Assembly: GCA_021521415.1 (NCBI GenBank)
Contig: JAIQDT010003011.1
Span: 248,001-312,000, forward strand
Direction: 5' to 3'
Origin: Bidens hawaiensis
Taxonomy: Eukaryota; Streptophyta; Magnoliopsida; Asterales; Asteraceae
DNA length: 64,000 bases
Under the pieces are notes generated by a model. The model did no database searches. It was not told where the DNA came from and worked only from the letters and a program-made list of their open reading frames with translations. The translations under genes and the position numbers were made by a program. Below are positions 10,682 through 22,173 of this stretch, in pieces (within the stretch, counting starts at the first letter, position 1; the number at the start of each line of letters is the position of its first letter).

Positions 10682-12448
10682 TTGAATCACGTTGAGGTCG
10701 TTTGTTTTGAGAAGTTCCTTCGCATACCTCTCAAAGACGGTCGTGTTCTTAAAGTATTTGGTAGTACGCCTGCTTCTAAGCTTAATCTTATGTTGTGCTT
10801 TCATGCTCATCGTTATTTGCGTAAGAAGTACGTTGCCTCTTTGGTGCTTGTGGTGGAGAAGGATAAGGAAAAGAAGAAGATTCAAGATATTCCAATTGTG
10901 CGTGATTTTCCCGACGTCTTTCATGATGACGTTGTTGGACTTCCTCTTATTCGACAAGTCGAGTTTCGTATTGACCTCGTACCTAGAGCGAATCACGTTG
11001 CTAAAACACCATATCGTCTTTAACCATTTGAAATGCAAGAGCTTTCAAGCCAATTAAAATAACTCTCTGATAAGGGTTTCATTCGCTCGAGTTCTTCTCC
11101 TTTGGGCACACCTATTTTATTTGTGAAGAAGAAGGATGGATCATTTCGCATGTGCATCGATTATCGCGAATTGAACAAACTAACAATCAAGAACCGTTAC
11201 CCACTCCCTCGTATCGATGATCTCTTCGATCAATTTCAAGGAGCCACATGCTTCTCGAAGATCGATCTCCGTTCGGGTTATCATCAACTTTGCGTTAATG
11301 AAGATGACATACCCAAGACTGCATTCCGTACTTGATATGGGCATTACGAATTTTGTGTCACGCCTTTTGAGCTAACCACGCACCCGAAGTTTTCATGGAC
11401 CTCATGAACCGTGTGTGTAAACCCCACTTGGACAAATTCATAATTTTTTTCATCGACGACATCTTGATCTACTCAAAATCCAAAAACGATCACAAAGAGC
11501 ATCTACATACTATCCTTGACCTCCTATGGAAGGAACAATTGTATGCCAAGTTTTCAAGTGTGAGTTTTGGCTTAGAGAAATTCAATTTTTTGGATATATT
11601 ATTAACGACAAAGGTATCCTTGTTGATCCCACGAAGATTGAAGCCGACAAGAATTGGAAGACATCAGCATCTCCCACCAAAGTTCGTTCTTTTCTTGGTT
11701 TGACGGGATATTACCGTCGTTTCATCCGTAACTTCTCGAAGATTGCGTTACCCCTAACCGCTCTTTCACATAAGGGTAAACCTTACGAGTGGGGGTCAAA
11801 GCAAGAAGAAGCATTTCAAACACTCAAGGACATGCTTTGCAATGATCCTATTCTTGCTCTTCCCAAAGTTAGTGAAGATTTCATCGTTTTCTGTGATGCT
11901 TCTAACAAAGGTCTCAGTTGTGTTCTTATGCAACGAGGCAAGGTTATTGCGTATGCTTCGAGACAACTCAAGGTTCACGAAAAGAATTATACGACACATG
12001 ATCTCGAGCTTGGTGTCGTAGTATTCGCCTTGAAGATTTGGACGCACTATCTCTATGGTACCAAATGCGAAGATTTTACCGATCATAAGAGTCTCCAACA
12101 CATATTTATTCAAAAGGAACTTAACATGAGACAACGCCGTTGGGCCGAGTTGCTTAGCAGCTATGATTGCGAGATTCACTACCATCCCGGTAAAGCGAGT
12201 GTCGTGGCCTACGCTCTTAGCCATAAGAAACAAGTCAAATTTGTGTTGCTTACTTGTGTTCTTGTTCAAAATGATCTTGAAGAGCGTATTCGTCACGCGC
12301 AACATGAATCCGTCACCGAAGGCAACATGTTTGACGAGATGTAGTGTGGTGCGGAATCTCAATTGAAAACCAAGCCCAATGGTTTACTTTATTTCCTTAA
12401 TAGTTTGTGGATTCCCGATCGTGATAACCTTCGCACATTCATTATGGA
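10682..12448 (+). pseudogene. G1 reverse transcriptase and RNase H, broken
   Basis: In order: the PR-RT linker (VRDFPDVFHDD, 10682-11023), a stop, then RT ([31 protein letters not shown]) and a TGA at 11333-11335 where the family has R. After a short frameshifted part the catalytic box appears as FFIDDILIYSK (near 11445). A frameshift near 11530 leads to the RT connection and RNase H ([47 protein letters not shown]). The last motif normally reads VVADALS, so a catalytic aspartate is lost. The homology then stops at 12448, where S1 is inserted. Confidence 0.9.
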
Positions 12449-13412
12449 TGTTACATTCGTTACTTTTCAAACCCGAAAACCCGACCCATTTAAAACTTTC
12501 GATTTTGCCGTTTTGTTGTTTTATTGTGGTCTTGTACATTGATAATCCTTAATATAATATTTCTGATGATTTACGTTTATATTTTCGTTCATTTTCTAAT
12601 CATTTTATTCAATAATGAGATTCAGAGACTTAAAGTTTTTACTAGAGTTAAACGTGTTGCAAACCATTCCAGTATAAATCTAAAGGATCCAAGTATTATA
12701 ATTTCGTTTTCATTTTAATCATATTTCAAAGTTTAAGGTCCAAGTTGTAATTTATACTTTAATTTGGATTTAAAGTAAACTATAAAGATCAAGGGCCTAA
12801 TGTGTAAATTTGATTTAAATTATATTATTTTATAATAACTTAACCCAGCCCCCCACTCTACCCCGTATTTCCGACGAGAAAAGCAGCGACAGGAATTCCA
12901 GCGCCGACGAAGTCAAAATACCCCTAAATCTTCGCCTTTTGACCCGTTAATTGGATGTAACAAAATTATACGTCAACAACAAACAATAATCAACGACCTA
13001 ATTATACAATAACGTCCGTTAATCCGTCTTTTGATCCCGTGAGTTAGCCGGATTATCGGCTAAAATCATTTAACACCAAATAACGATTATACGTTTCAAT
13101 TGGTAGTATAAATAGGACCCAAGCATAAATCTTAAATCGTACCAAATATCAAAATAACATAAAACACTCTCTATAATCTTCAATTGATTCATTTTAGTCC
13201 GTCTCCGGCCAACTCTTGTTCTCCGTCAATCCGAAACCTTTAAAGGTAACTATTATATTCATTTGATTAGTTTTCAACTGATAAACGAAAGCCTAACGTT
13301 AATTGATCAAACATGGAACCAATTTGTGGAATTGAAATCTAGGATTTATGTAAAAGATGAACATGTTAATACTATATTTATATTTTTTTTCTGATATATA
13401 TTCAAATTCACA

Positions 13413-13487
13413 TTCTGGCCTAGTGGTTAGACATATTACCTGGTAAACCATAGACCCGGGTTCGAACCCGGGTCAGCCGTTTTCTTT
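13413..13487 (+). other. tRNA-like module in solo LTR S1
   Basis: TGGCCTAGTGGTTAG at 13416-13430 fits the Pol III A box, and GGTTCGAACCC at 13459-13469 is a canonical B box, with GACCCGG...CCGGGTC forming a perfect T-arm-like stem. Overall it resembles plant tRNA-Gly(GCC) in arrangement. The seven bases before the A box do not pair well with those after the T arm, so a mature tRNA is unlikely. The module is conserved in position with S0 and S2. Confidence 0.7.
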
Positions 13488-14641
13488 TTGAATATTTTTT
13501 ACCCATTATTTATTATATTAAAATCAAATTGATTATCAAAAAATCATAATAAATCAATAAAAATCATTTTTAAACCAAATAAAATTTTATAAGTTAAACA
13601 TAAATTATATTTCTCCATTTCCTATATAAAAATCAACTTCCAAATTCGTTAACCGCTAATTTTAATCCGTTAGTAAACTTTTGTTAATTTATTTTTTCGG
13701 TTAAACCCGGTAATATTATTTTTCCGTTAACTTTAAAATTCCTTTTGCACTAATATTCATAGTTCGCTAACGTAATCGTTTCAAGGTAAAATCCGTGCGT
13801 CGTGAATAATTAAATCGTCGTATTTATAAATATTATTTAAAATAAAATAGTTAAACAATATAGTTCGTTAACTTTAATGTTAGTTTCGTTAGTTTTTAAT
13901 CCGTTAACTTCAAGTCGTTTGCTTTTATTTCGTTGACTTTAACCCATTAGCTTTATAAATCGTTAACTATAATTTCGTTAACGTAATTACTTTCGAGATA
14001 AAAGTTACCAATAAAAATCCGCACATTGTACTATCATAACTTTCATATTAGCATAAAGTTATAATATAAACCGTTAAAATTTCCGTTAAGCTTAAAAATG
14101 GTATTAAATTAATCCATGCCTTGAATAATGAGAGTTAAATAAAATAATATATATATATTCTCAATAAAATTAGAAATATTTATAACTTTTTCTATCCCAA
14201 TAGTTAGACTTTGCTTTTTGTAAGACCCCGAATCCCGGTAATCATATCCAAAAATTTTCAAAAAATTTAAAACCAAACAAGTTCATCTTATTAAAATCAG
14301 TTCAGAGTAATAAACAGCTAAATAGTAAATATCAAAATCCCCAAAAAAACTAGGAAGAGTGCCCAAAACCAAATTTGAATATGTTTAGTAATAATTGAAA
14401 AGAAACAGTTTGCACTATTAATATCCCCAACTAGTTATGCCTTCAATCGACCGAGTAGTCTCGAGCACGTCCAAACGGTAAACATCCTCTTCTTAACCTG
14501 AAACTCAAACTAACATACACGCAAAGTTAGCTTGAGCTGAGTGAGTTCAAGTTTTAACATACGACATATATATAAATCATTCCAAGAATTTAAGTATACT
14601 ATAAGATATGAACAAATAAGAAAATGGATAAATGATAAGTA

Positions 14642-14688
<47 letters not shown>

Positions 14689-14756
14689 GTGCATAACATC
14701 CAAATAATTTAATCAAGGTCGAACACGCGTACGACCTAAGAACGTGATACAGGATT

Positions 14757-15390
14757 TTAGGGACCCGTTATGATGATTATGCCACACGAGCCGCCCCCCT
14801 CACGGGCTTTCTAGGGCCCGCCACAGGATTTTAGAACCTGAGTAGTATAGTTTGGTCTAGCCAAATTCATCATGCACACAACATTCAATATGATGGTGAT
14901 TCATGCCACACGAGCCTCCCCCCTCATGAGCATTCCAGGGCCCGCCATAGGATTTTAGAACCTGAGTAGTATAGTTTGGCCTGGCCAAGATCACCAAATA
15001 ATACATCATGGTCGAACACACGTACACGGGCCTCTCCACCACGAGTCAAGACTCGAGTAATATATTTGACCCGGACACGGTAAGACATAAGGACGTGACA
15101 CGAGCCTCTCCACCACGGGTCAAACCCAAGTAATATATTTGACTCGGTCATGGCTTACACATCCAAACATGTGATACGGACCTCTCCACCACGAGTATAA
15201 CCCAAGTATTATATTTGACCCGATCACGGTTTAACATACAACGGGCCTCTCCACCAAAGGATTTTAAAACCCGAGTAATATATTTGACCCTCCTTAATGA
15301 TGATCACACCACACGGGCCTCTCCACCATGGGATTTGAAAACCCGAGTAATATATTTGACGCGGCCGTAATTCACCATGCACACACACAT
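14757..15390. repeat. Seven degenerate tandem repeats in S-out
   Basis: Copies share CACGGGCCTCTCCACCACGG and, after a short gap, AGTAATATATTTGACCCGG. The first two are a longer version (CCCGCCACAGGATTTTAGAA, GTAGTATAGTTTGG). Spacing is roughly 65-120 bp. The homologous site in S3 holds one copy and in S4 six copies. Confidence 0.85.
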
Positions 15391-15784
15391 CAATAAGCCT
15401 ACTTACATAATTCTTAGTCACAAGGAACTAAATAATATCAACAATCGTAGGCTATAAGGTAATATATAATAGTCAGTCCAAAATATGAACTACAGTAAAT
15501 GGGTCTACTCGTATTCAATTAACACCAAGCCTAATAACCTCCTTGAGTCTAGATCATAAACAATGTATATAACCTTAAGGAATTTATGACCAAAACGAGT
15601 CAAAAATATCCTAAGGCATAGAATATAATCCATACCGGATTTCATAAATGCACAAAAATTAACAAGACAATACAATGTCCTTCAAATTGTTTTAACTAGT
15701 AAAATAGGGTAAAATTTGCAGTTGAGTGTGTATGCCAGCCCAAAACGTAAAAAGAGTTAAAAAGGGGCATCATGAACTCACCTG

Positions 15785-17775
15785 TGTAAGACCCTGAATC
15801 CCGGAAATCCTACAGTTGGTATTCATACAAAATACTTATAAAAATACTTAACTCAAAAACAGTTCATTCATTAAAATAACCAATTCAGAGTATAATTAAG
15901 CGGAAAACATAATTAATAAAACAAGTTCCCAAAACCCGGGAATTATGCCCAAAACCAATTTAAATGTATTTAATAAAACTTTAAAAGGAAAAGGTTCAAT
16001 ATTAAAACTTTTGTCTACGTATGCCCTTCACCGTCCAAGTAGCTTCGTCCACGTCCAAGCGGTAATGCATCCTCCTCCTAACCTGAAACTTACACTAACA
16101 TGCACACAAAGTCAGCTTAAGCTGAGTGAGTTCAAGTTTTAATAATTAACATCAATAAGAATAATCATAATAGTCATTCCAAGGGTTTTAAAATAAAACG
16201 CGATATAACAGTTAGGCCATCATCAACAACGAGTAATCATCATTATATATATATATACCTATATATATAAACATCCTTATAATTGCATCCCTATATATAT
16301 ATATCATCCAAATAATAATACCAGGGTCGAGCACACGTACAACCCAAACACGTAACATCTCATCCAACGTATGCAAACACGAAGTAGGCATACATAAACA
16401 TCCGTAGTCGATAACGACTACTAAACATCGCCAATTATTGGCCATACAATAATATATGTACAAACATACTTACATCATACAATAATATCATCCCAAGGCC
16501 TACCCAATACAAGTAAGCCCAGAAAAATAATTTAAACAATTCATCAAGCAAAATCGCTTAGGTGTGCATGCTAGCCCAAAAACTTAAAAAGAGTAAAAAG
16601 TGGCATCATGAACTCACCTGACACAAGGCACGAATTCACCAAGAGCTAGAGAACTCCTAAGTATCCCCACAACTCAAACGCCAGTCGGTTTACATTCAAT
16701 CATTACAACTGACATCGAAAGGACTTGTTTATCCTACGAGACGTTCTAACATGGTTCGAGTTGCCTAAAGCCTCGACCTCATCAAACTCAATCATAACAG
16801 CCCCCGGGGGCCTTACATTCACCAACACGACCGTTAGGTACTCCCCGGAATAAAGAATTTCCAAATTACCCCCGGAAGCACTAGGTGACACTAGCACGCG
16901 CTTTTAAGAGTTGTTTAGGGGATTAACATCCAACTCAGCCCCGTGTGGACCCAATATGATAAATTCACAGCCAATAAGTCCACACGACGCTACACGAGTC
17001 AAATGGGTCAGTAACTCGCAAGTACAACGCACCAACTATTCAATAAACGCAAATGAGCGTTGTACCGACCCATTTGAGTAACCGACAACCAATTCAGCAC
17101 CATAACTTATAAAAATGATTTTTCAACAGCCTGTACATCAACCCAAGTTCACCCGAGCTGAATTGGTCGTTAATCACATCAACCCTCACGTTAAACGCAA
17201 CAATCTACAATTCTAGTCAACCGAACACTAACATTCAAACTACAACTAGTTGACCAATCAAACGAACACCAATGAACATGATTTTAAAGTATGTTATACT
17301 AGACATACCTAGAAATATTTTGGTGCAAAAACCTCAATCAAAACAGTCCCGAAATTGCTCAATTGGACAGCCACCCGGTTAGCCTAAAACAAGCCATTAA
17401 TCGATCAATACACGTGCTATAATGACCAATTAAGGTGTAAAAGACTTGTAGGGACATAGTACTAACCTTCACTTAGAGTTTTGGACCTTAACCTTGGCTG
17501 CACAAAAGAAAATCGCAGGGGGGGGGGGGGGCTGCACACTTCCGATCGGCTGGATAGGGGGGTGGGGATTTAGGGTTTTTATGATTTGTGTTATAATATA
17601 AAATATTTCATCCTAGCCCCTCCAAGTTGAAAGATATGGCAACTTGAAAGAAAAGTTAAATGATTTAACGTACCGGGATGACAAAAAGGTTTCTGAGAGA
17701 TGTCGTTTAAATCCCGAGAAATATACATACTTTACAAGCTTCGAATCCTTGAACTGAAAATTAACGGGCGTTACA
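15785..17775 (-). repeat. G2 3' LTR (1991 bp)
   Basis: On the plus strand it reads TGTAAGACCCTG to GGGCGTTACA. It matches the right LTR except for about 260 bp near 15935-16195 that are missing there, and a G tract of 14 at 17518-17531 that has 8 in the right copy. Confidence 0.93.
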
Positions 17776-17792
17776 AGTCCACCCTCCTTTCA
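17776..17792 (-). other. G2 polypurine tract
   Basis: The minus strand reads TGAAAGGAGGGTGGACT directly before the 3' LTR start. Purine-rich tracts at this place prime plus-strand DNA synthesis. Confidence 0.8.
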
Positions 17793-17818
17793 ATGGAATT
17801 CGTCCCCGAATCCTGATG

Positions 17819-18852
17819 CTACAAGAAGAACTGCGGATAGAGTTTCATCATCTCCTCTTCGGTCTCCCAAGTAGCCTCGGAACCCCTACGGTGCACCTTC
17901 ACCTGCCTAACCACTTTATTCCTCAAACACCTTTCCTGACGGTCAAGAATAGCGATAGGTTCCTCAACATTGTTCAATTTACTATCAAGCTCAATGTCAT
18001 CAAGAGGCACATGGGCCTCCTCATCTGCTAAACATTTTCTCAAATGTGACACGTGAAAAGTAGGGTGAATCCCCGCGAGCTCCTCGTGAAATTCCAGTCT
18101 ATACGCTACCTCACCAACACAGGATAATATACGGAATGGACCAATGAACCTCGGACTAAGCTTCCCCTTCTTACGAAAACGAATAATACCCTTCCAAGGA
18201 GAAACCTTCAACATAACCTGATCCCCAGCCTCAAAGACAATAGGTCTTCGCCTCTAATCCGCATAGGACTTCTGATGATCCTGAGTAGCCTCCATGAAAG
18301 CCTTTTCTTATCGAGTTTCTGAGTCGTAGCCTCAGCCACCTCCAAACTACCCAACTGTTTCTGACTAATGGAACCCCAACAGACTGGAGTCCTACACCTC
18401 CTACCATACAACATCTCAAACGGTGGCATCCCAATCGTGGTGTGATAACTGTTATTTTAAGAGAACTCAACTAACGGTAAGTGACGATCCCAACTACCAC
18501 CAAAATCGATAACACAAGCCCACAACATATCTTCAAGAGTCTGAATGGTCCTCTCGGACTGACCATCTGTTTGCGGCTGATAAGAAGTACTGATGAGGAG
18601 TTTGATACCCATCTCCTCATGAAACTTCTTCCAAAACCTGGAGGTAAAACGCGTACCCCTATCCGAAACAATAGATACCGGCACCCCATGCCTAGAAACG
18701 ATCTCACGAATAAACACTTCGGCCAGCTGCTCAGAATTAAAAGTCTCTCGAATCGGCAAGAAATGAGCGCTCTTGGTCAGCCTATCAACGATTACCCAAA
18801 TGGTGTCATAACTGCCCCTAGGAGTACGAGGCAGTTTAGTCACAAAATCCAT
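17819..18852 (-). pseudogene. G2 integrase core and chromodomain-like tail
   Basis: The core (18457-18852) shows [35 protein letters not shown] and [20 protein letters not shown], which carry the D, D and E that form the integrase active site. A frameshifted middle (18208-18429) has MPPFEMLYGRRCRTPVCW. The C-terminal part (17819-18214) has VSPWKGIIRFRKKGKLSPRF and a tail with VKVHRRGSEATWETEEEM, which resembles the chromodomain of chromoviruses that steers insertion to heterochromatin. At least two frameshifts separate the pieces. Confidence 0.9.
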
Positions 18853-18861
18853 CGTAAGATG

Positions 18862-19746
18862 CTACCACTTCCACTTAGGTATTTCCAGAGGTTGAAGTTT
18901 CCCGAAAGGTTTCTGCTGCTCGGCCTTAACTTCCAGACACGTCAAACACTTACTCACGTACTGAGCCACCTCATACTTCATCGCAGGCCACCAATAATTT
19001 TTCTTCAGGTCCTGGTACATCTTGGTCACGCCCGGATGAATGGAATAGCGCGACTTGTGTGCCTCATCCAATATTTTACCTCTGAATCCCCCATACCTGG
19101 GTACCCATAAACACCCATCCTTATACTTCACCCCATCACTGACGTCTTCCAACAATTTTTCTAGACCCCAAATACGCTCTGACATAATCCATTCCACCTG
19201 TAATGCTTCATTCTGAATGTTGGCTATTTGTTTCAAAGTATCGGTTATAAGAATAAGCTGATAAGGGTTCACACGAATAGGTTTCAGTCTCTTCTTCCGG
19301 CTCAACGCGTCGGCTACCACGTTAGCCTTACCGGGATGGTACATAATCTCCAGATCATAATCCTTAATCAACTCCAACCATCGACGCTGCCGCATAAACA
19401 GCTCCTTTTGTTCGAAGAAATACTTTAAGCTCTTATGATCGGTATAGATAACGTAAGGAACACCATACAAATAATGTCTCCACAACTTAAGCGCAAGCAC
19501 AACTGCCGCTAGCTCCAAATCGTGAGTAGGATAATTCGCCTCATGATGCTTTAACTGCCGTGAGGCATAAGTGATGACTCGGCCTCGCTGCATCAGAACA
19601 CACCCAAGCCCCTGGTAAGAGGCATCTATTTTAACAACCAGCTCGTCAGTGCCATCGGGTAACGCTAAAATCGAAGCATGCGTCAACCTGTTCTTTAATT
19701 CGAGAAAAGCCTCCTCCTGCTCGGTACCCCCAAACAAACTTAACAC
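18862..19746 (-). pseudogene. G2 RNase H and integrase zinc-binding region
   Basis: This is the longest surviving pol frame (294 codons). It holds the RNase H motifs DELVVKIDASYQGLGCVLMQ, THDLELAAVVLALK, VIYTDHKSLKYFF and GKANVVADALSRKK, with all expected acidic residues. RNase H removes the RNA strand during reverse transcription. It then enters the HHCC zinc-binding part of integrase (DEAHKSRYSIHPGVTKMY ... CLTCLEVKAE). A stop at IPKWKW separates it from the integrase core 10 bases downstream, where the family normally continues WEHITMDF-like. Confidence 0.92.
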
Positions 19747-20729
19747 TCTTCTTGGTCAATTTGGTCAATGATGAAGCAATTTTCGAAAAGTCAGGAATAA
19801 AGCGGCGGTAATACCCCGCCAAGCCCAGAAAGCTACGAATTTCGGACGGAGACTTAGGAGATTCCCATTCTTTTTCGACTTCCACCTTTGCAGGGTTAAC
19901 CAAAATACCCCTTGGGTTAATAGCATGACCCAATAACTAAACCTCGCGTAACCAAAAAGAACACTTAGAAAAATTTACATACAACTTGTTCTTTCGCAGA
20001 GCTTGCAAAACTTCTGTGAGATGACCGGCGTGATTGGATTCACTTTTGGAATAAACAAGAATGTCGTCGATGAACACAATAACCGAACGATCGAGCATCG
20101 GCCTAGACACCCGGTTCATAAGATCCATGAACGTAGCCGGTGCATTGGTCAAACCGAATGACATCACGAGAAATTCATAATGCCCATAACGAGTGCGGAA
20201 GGCAGTCTTAGGGATATCTTCCTCACGAATTTTCAATTTATTATACCCGGACCTAAGGTCGATCTTCGAGAACCAACTAGCTCCTTGGAGCTGATCAAAT
20301 AAGTCGTCGATCCTTGGTTGAGGGTACTGATTTTTTTAACAGTGAGTTTATTCAATTCACGGTAGCCGATGCACATCCGCATGCTACCGTCCTTCTTCTT
20401 AACGAACAGGAGCGGGGCACCCCAAGGTGAGATGCTCGGTCGAATGAAGCCCTTGTCGAGCAAGTTTTCCAATTGAGCCATAGTTCTTTCATTTCATTCG
20501 GTGCTAGACGGTAAGGGGCTCGAGCAACGGGTTTTGTGCCCGGTGCAAGGTCTATCTGGAACTCGACCTCGAGATCCGGCGGCACATCTGACAAATCATC
20601 TGGAAATACATCCGGGAAATCCCGAACAATAGGAACATCACCGACGGTAGCCACCACGGTTTTTACGTTTATAGCATACGCCAGATTCGCTCTGCACCCC
20701 CGCTGCATCAGTTTCCCCACCTTAAGCAT
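19747..20729 (-). pseudogene. G2 reverse transcriptase, in several frames
   Basis: The PR-RT linker gives VRDFPDVFPDDLSDVPPDLE (20352-20729). The fingers region gives [20 protein letters not shown] in another frame (20233-20481), where the usual CIDYREL has D changed to G. The palm gives [17 protein letters not shown] and the catalytic box [11 protein letters not shown] (19937-20236). The thumb and connection give EIRSFLGLAGYYRRFIPDFS (19646-19933). Frameshifts near 20470 and 20330, plus a stop near 19935, break it. Confidence 0.9.
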
Positions 20730-21053
20730 AGATATGATATGTGGCTAAGCACCATTCCGATCACTAAAGACTGTAATTTGGGTCTCATCCGGGGCCCTTA
20801 GACGTACAAGTTTTTTACCACAAACGATTTGAGCATCAACACTTGCGAGCCATTCCATCCCAAGCACCACAACGAAACAGCCAAGCGGCATCAAGTACAA
20901 CCGCACCGGAAATCTATACCCAGACAACTCGATGGAACAACCCTGAATAGCCCTAGACACGGAAACGGACTTTCCTACGGTGACCTCAACCTTAAACACA
21001 TCGACTACGCACTCAGGTGATTTATTCAACGAGGAACAGAAAGCGGTAGACAC
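20730..21053 (-). pseudogene. G2 aspartic protease, degraded active site
   Basis: The segment ASVLFDSVASRRFVSTAFCS stands where the family has L-F-D-S-G-A-S, so the active-site glycine is a valine. The rest (SVSVSRAIQGCSIELSGYRF, LMPLGCFVVVLGMEWLA) fits plant gypsy protease. It ends with a stop near 20745, just before the linker. Confidence 0.8.
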
Positions 21054-21824
21054 AAAACGTCTACTGGCAACCGAGTCAAATAAGACCGATGCCTGTAATT
21101 AATCAAGTAAAAAGATACCTGGGATAATATTACACTACTGCTTAGCTACATGATCATCACATACGATTCCAAAGGAATGAGAAATTATAACACTGATCAA
21201 GAACCAATTTCTTCAACTCATCCCACGTCATCCTCTTAATCGAACGATCACCCATAGCCTACGCCAGATTATCCCGCCAACACAGTGCCTCGGAACGAAA
21301 TGAGGCGGTAGCATAAGTCACCATGTCACCCCCTTGAACTTACTAACTCTTAGAACGGCCTCCATCTCCCTCACCCACTGATGTGATGCCAAAGCATCCT
21401 TAGTACCATCGAAAGAAGGAGGATCACATTTCCTAAAGTCACCATACGAACAACCCCGGGTAGATACACTAATATACCGCACATCGTCTTCATCCCCACT
21501 CGACACATACACCTCCTCCTCCTCATCGACATGCGTCTCCTTACCCTTCCTTTCCTTACCCGAACTCTTACCAACCAAAGACTCCTCCATGGCCCTAACG
21601 GCCTCATCAACGATCTCGGGAATGGCGCTATGGAGCACCTGGTAAACCGCATTCGCAATAGCCGCGCGCATAGCAGAATCTAAGGAGGGGTTATCCCCCT
21701 CCTCATGAATCGGGGTTTCCTCCTGCTGGGGAGTAGAGATCTCACTCTCAGCTTCGGCATGTGGCTTACGACAACGACCATGAACACTAGAGCCACCTTT
21801 CTTAGCTGCACGAGTATTAGCCAT
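21054..21824 (-). pseudogene. G2 gag, internally deleted
   Basis: The frame starts at the ATG at 21824 (MANTRAAKKGGSS). A charged N-terminal region and an acidic stretch (HVDEEEEVYVSSGDEDDVRY) lead to the beginning of the gag domain (CDPPSFDGTKDALASHQWVR). A stop at 21318 is followed by frames with SFRSEALCWRDNLA and RMTWDELKKLVLDQC. The protease then follows after only about 260 bases, so most of the gag C-terminus and the zinc knuckle are missing. Without them RNA packaging would fail. Confidence 0.85.
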
Positions 21825-22158
21825 GATTTATCCTTAGGAAGACAAAATTTTAACACGGTCAAGTACAAGTGGCATTTAGAACATGTAAGGTAAGGGTAAA
21901 CTTCTAATGACGTTGATCAAGTGTAATTAGTCGTTTACTTTACCCGCCCGTCCTAATCACCCCCTGTCCCTAACCACATTAACATTCTATCTAACACTTA
22001 AACAATTAATCACATACTGGAAAATTTAAAATTCAAAGGAATGACTAAACAATTAAAAGTTAACTCTTGGCGTGCAGCTACTCGTGGTGGGCATACTAGT
22101 CTCTTCTCTTACAGTTCGAGTCCAAGAATTCGGGGATGCTCGGATCCCTCGAACCATG

Positions 22159-22171
22159 GCTCTGATACCAA
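22159..22171 (-). other. G2 primer binding site (initiator Met tRNA)
   Basis: The minus strand reads TTGGTATCAGAGC two bases inside the 5' LTR end. It is the standard plant tRNA-iMet complement. Confidence 0.9.
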
Positions 22172-22173
22172 CT

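Noticed and set aside
12524..12718. Small hydrophobic protein
   Set aside because: It lies inside LTR S1, is AT-rich and has no membrane-protein family match. The frame is not kept in S0 or S2.
13413..13487. Functional tRNA-Gly gene
   Set aside because: A and B boxes and a T arm are present, but the acceptor arms do not pair convincingly and the anticodon arm is unclear. It was kept only as a tRNA-like module.
14510..14716. 68-codon frame with an IYIYIY run
   Set aside because: This is an artefact of the (TA)n tract at 14645-14686.
14757..15390. CRISPR-like array
   Set aside because: Repeats are degenerate, 65-120 bp apart and lie within plant LTRs, with no cas genes.
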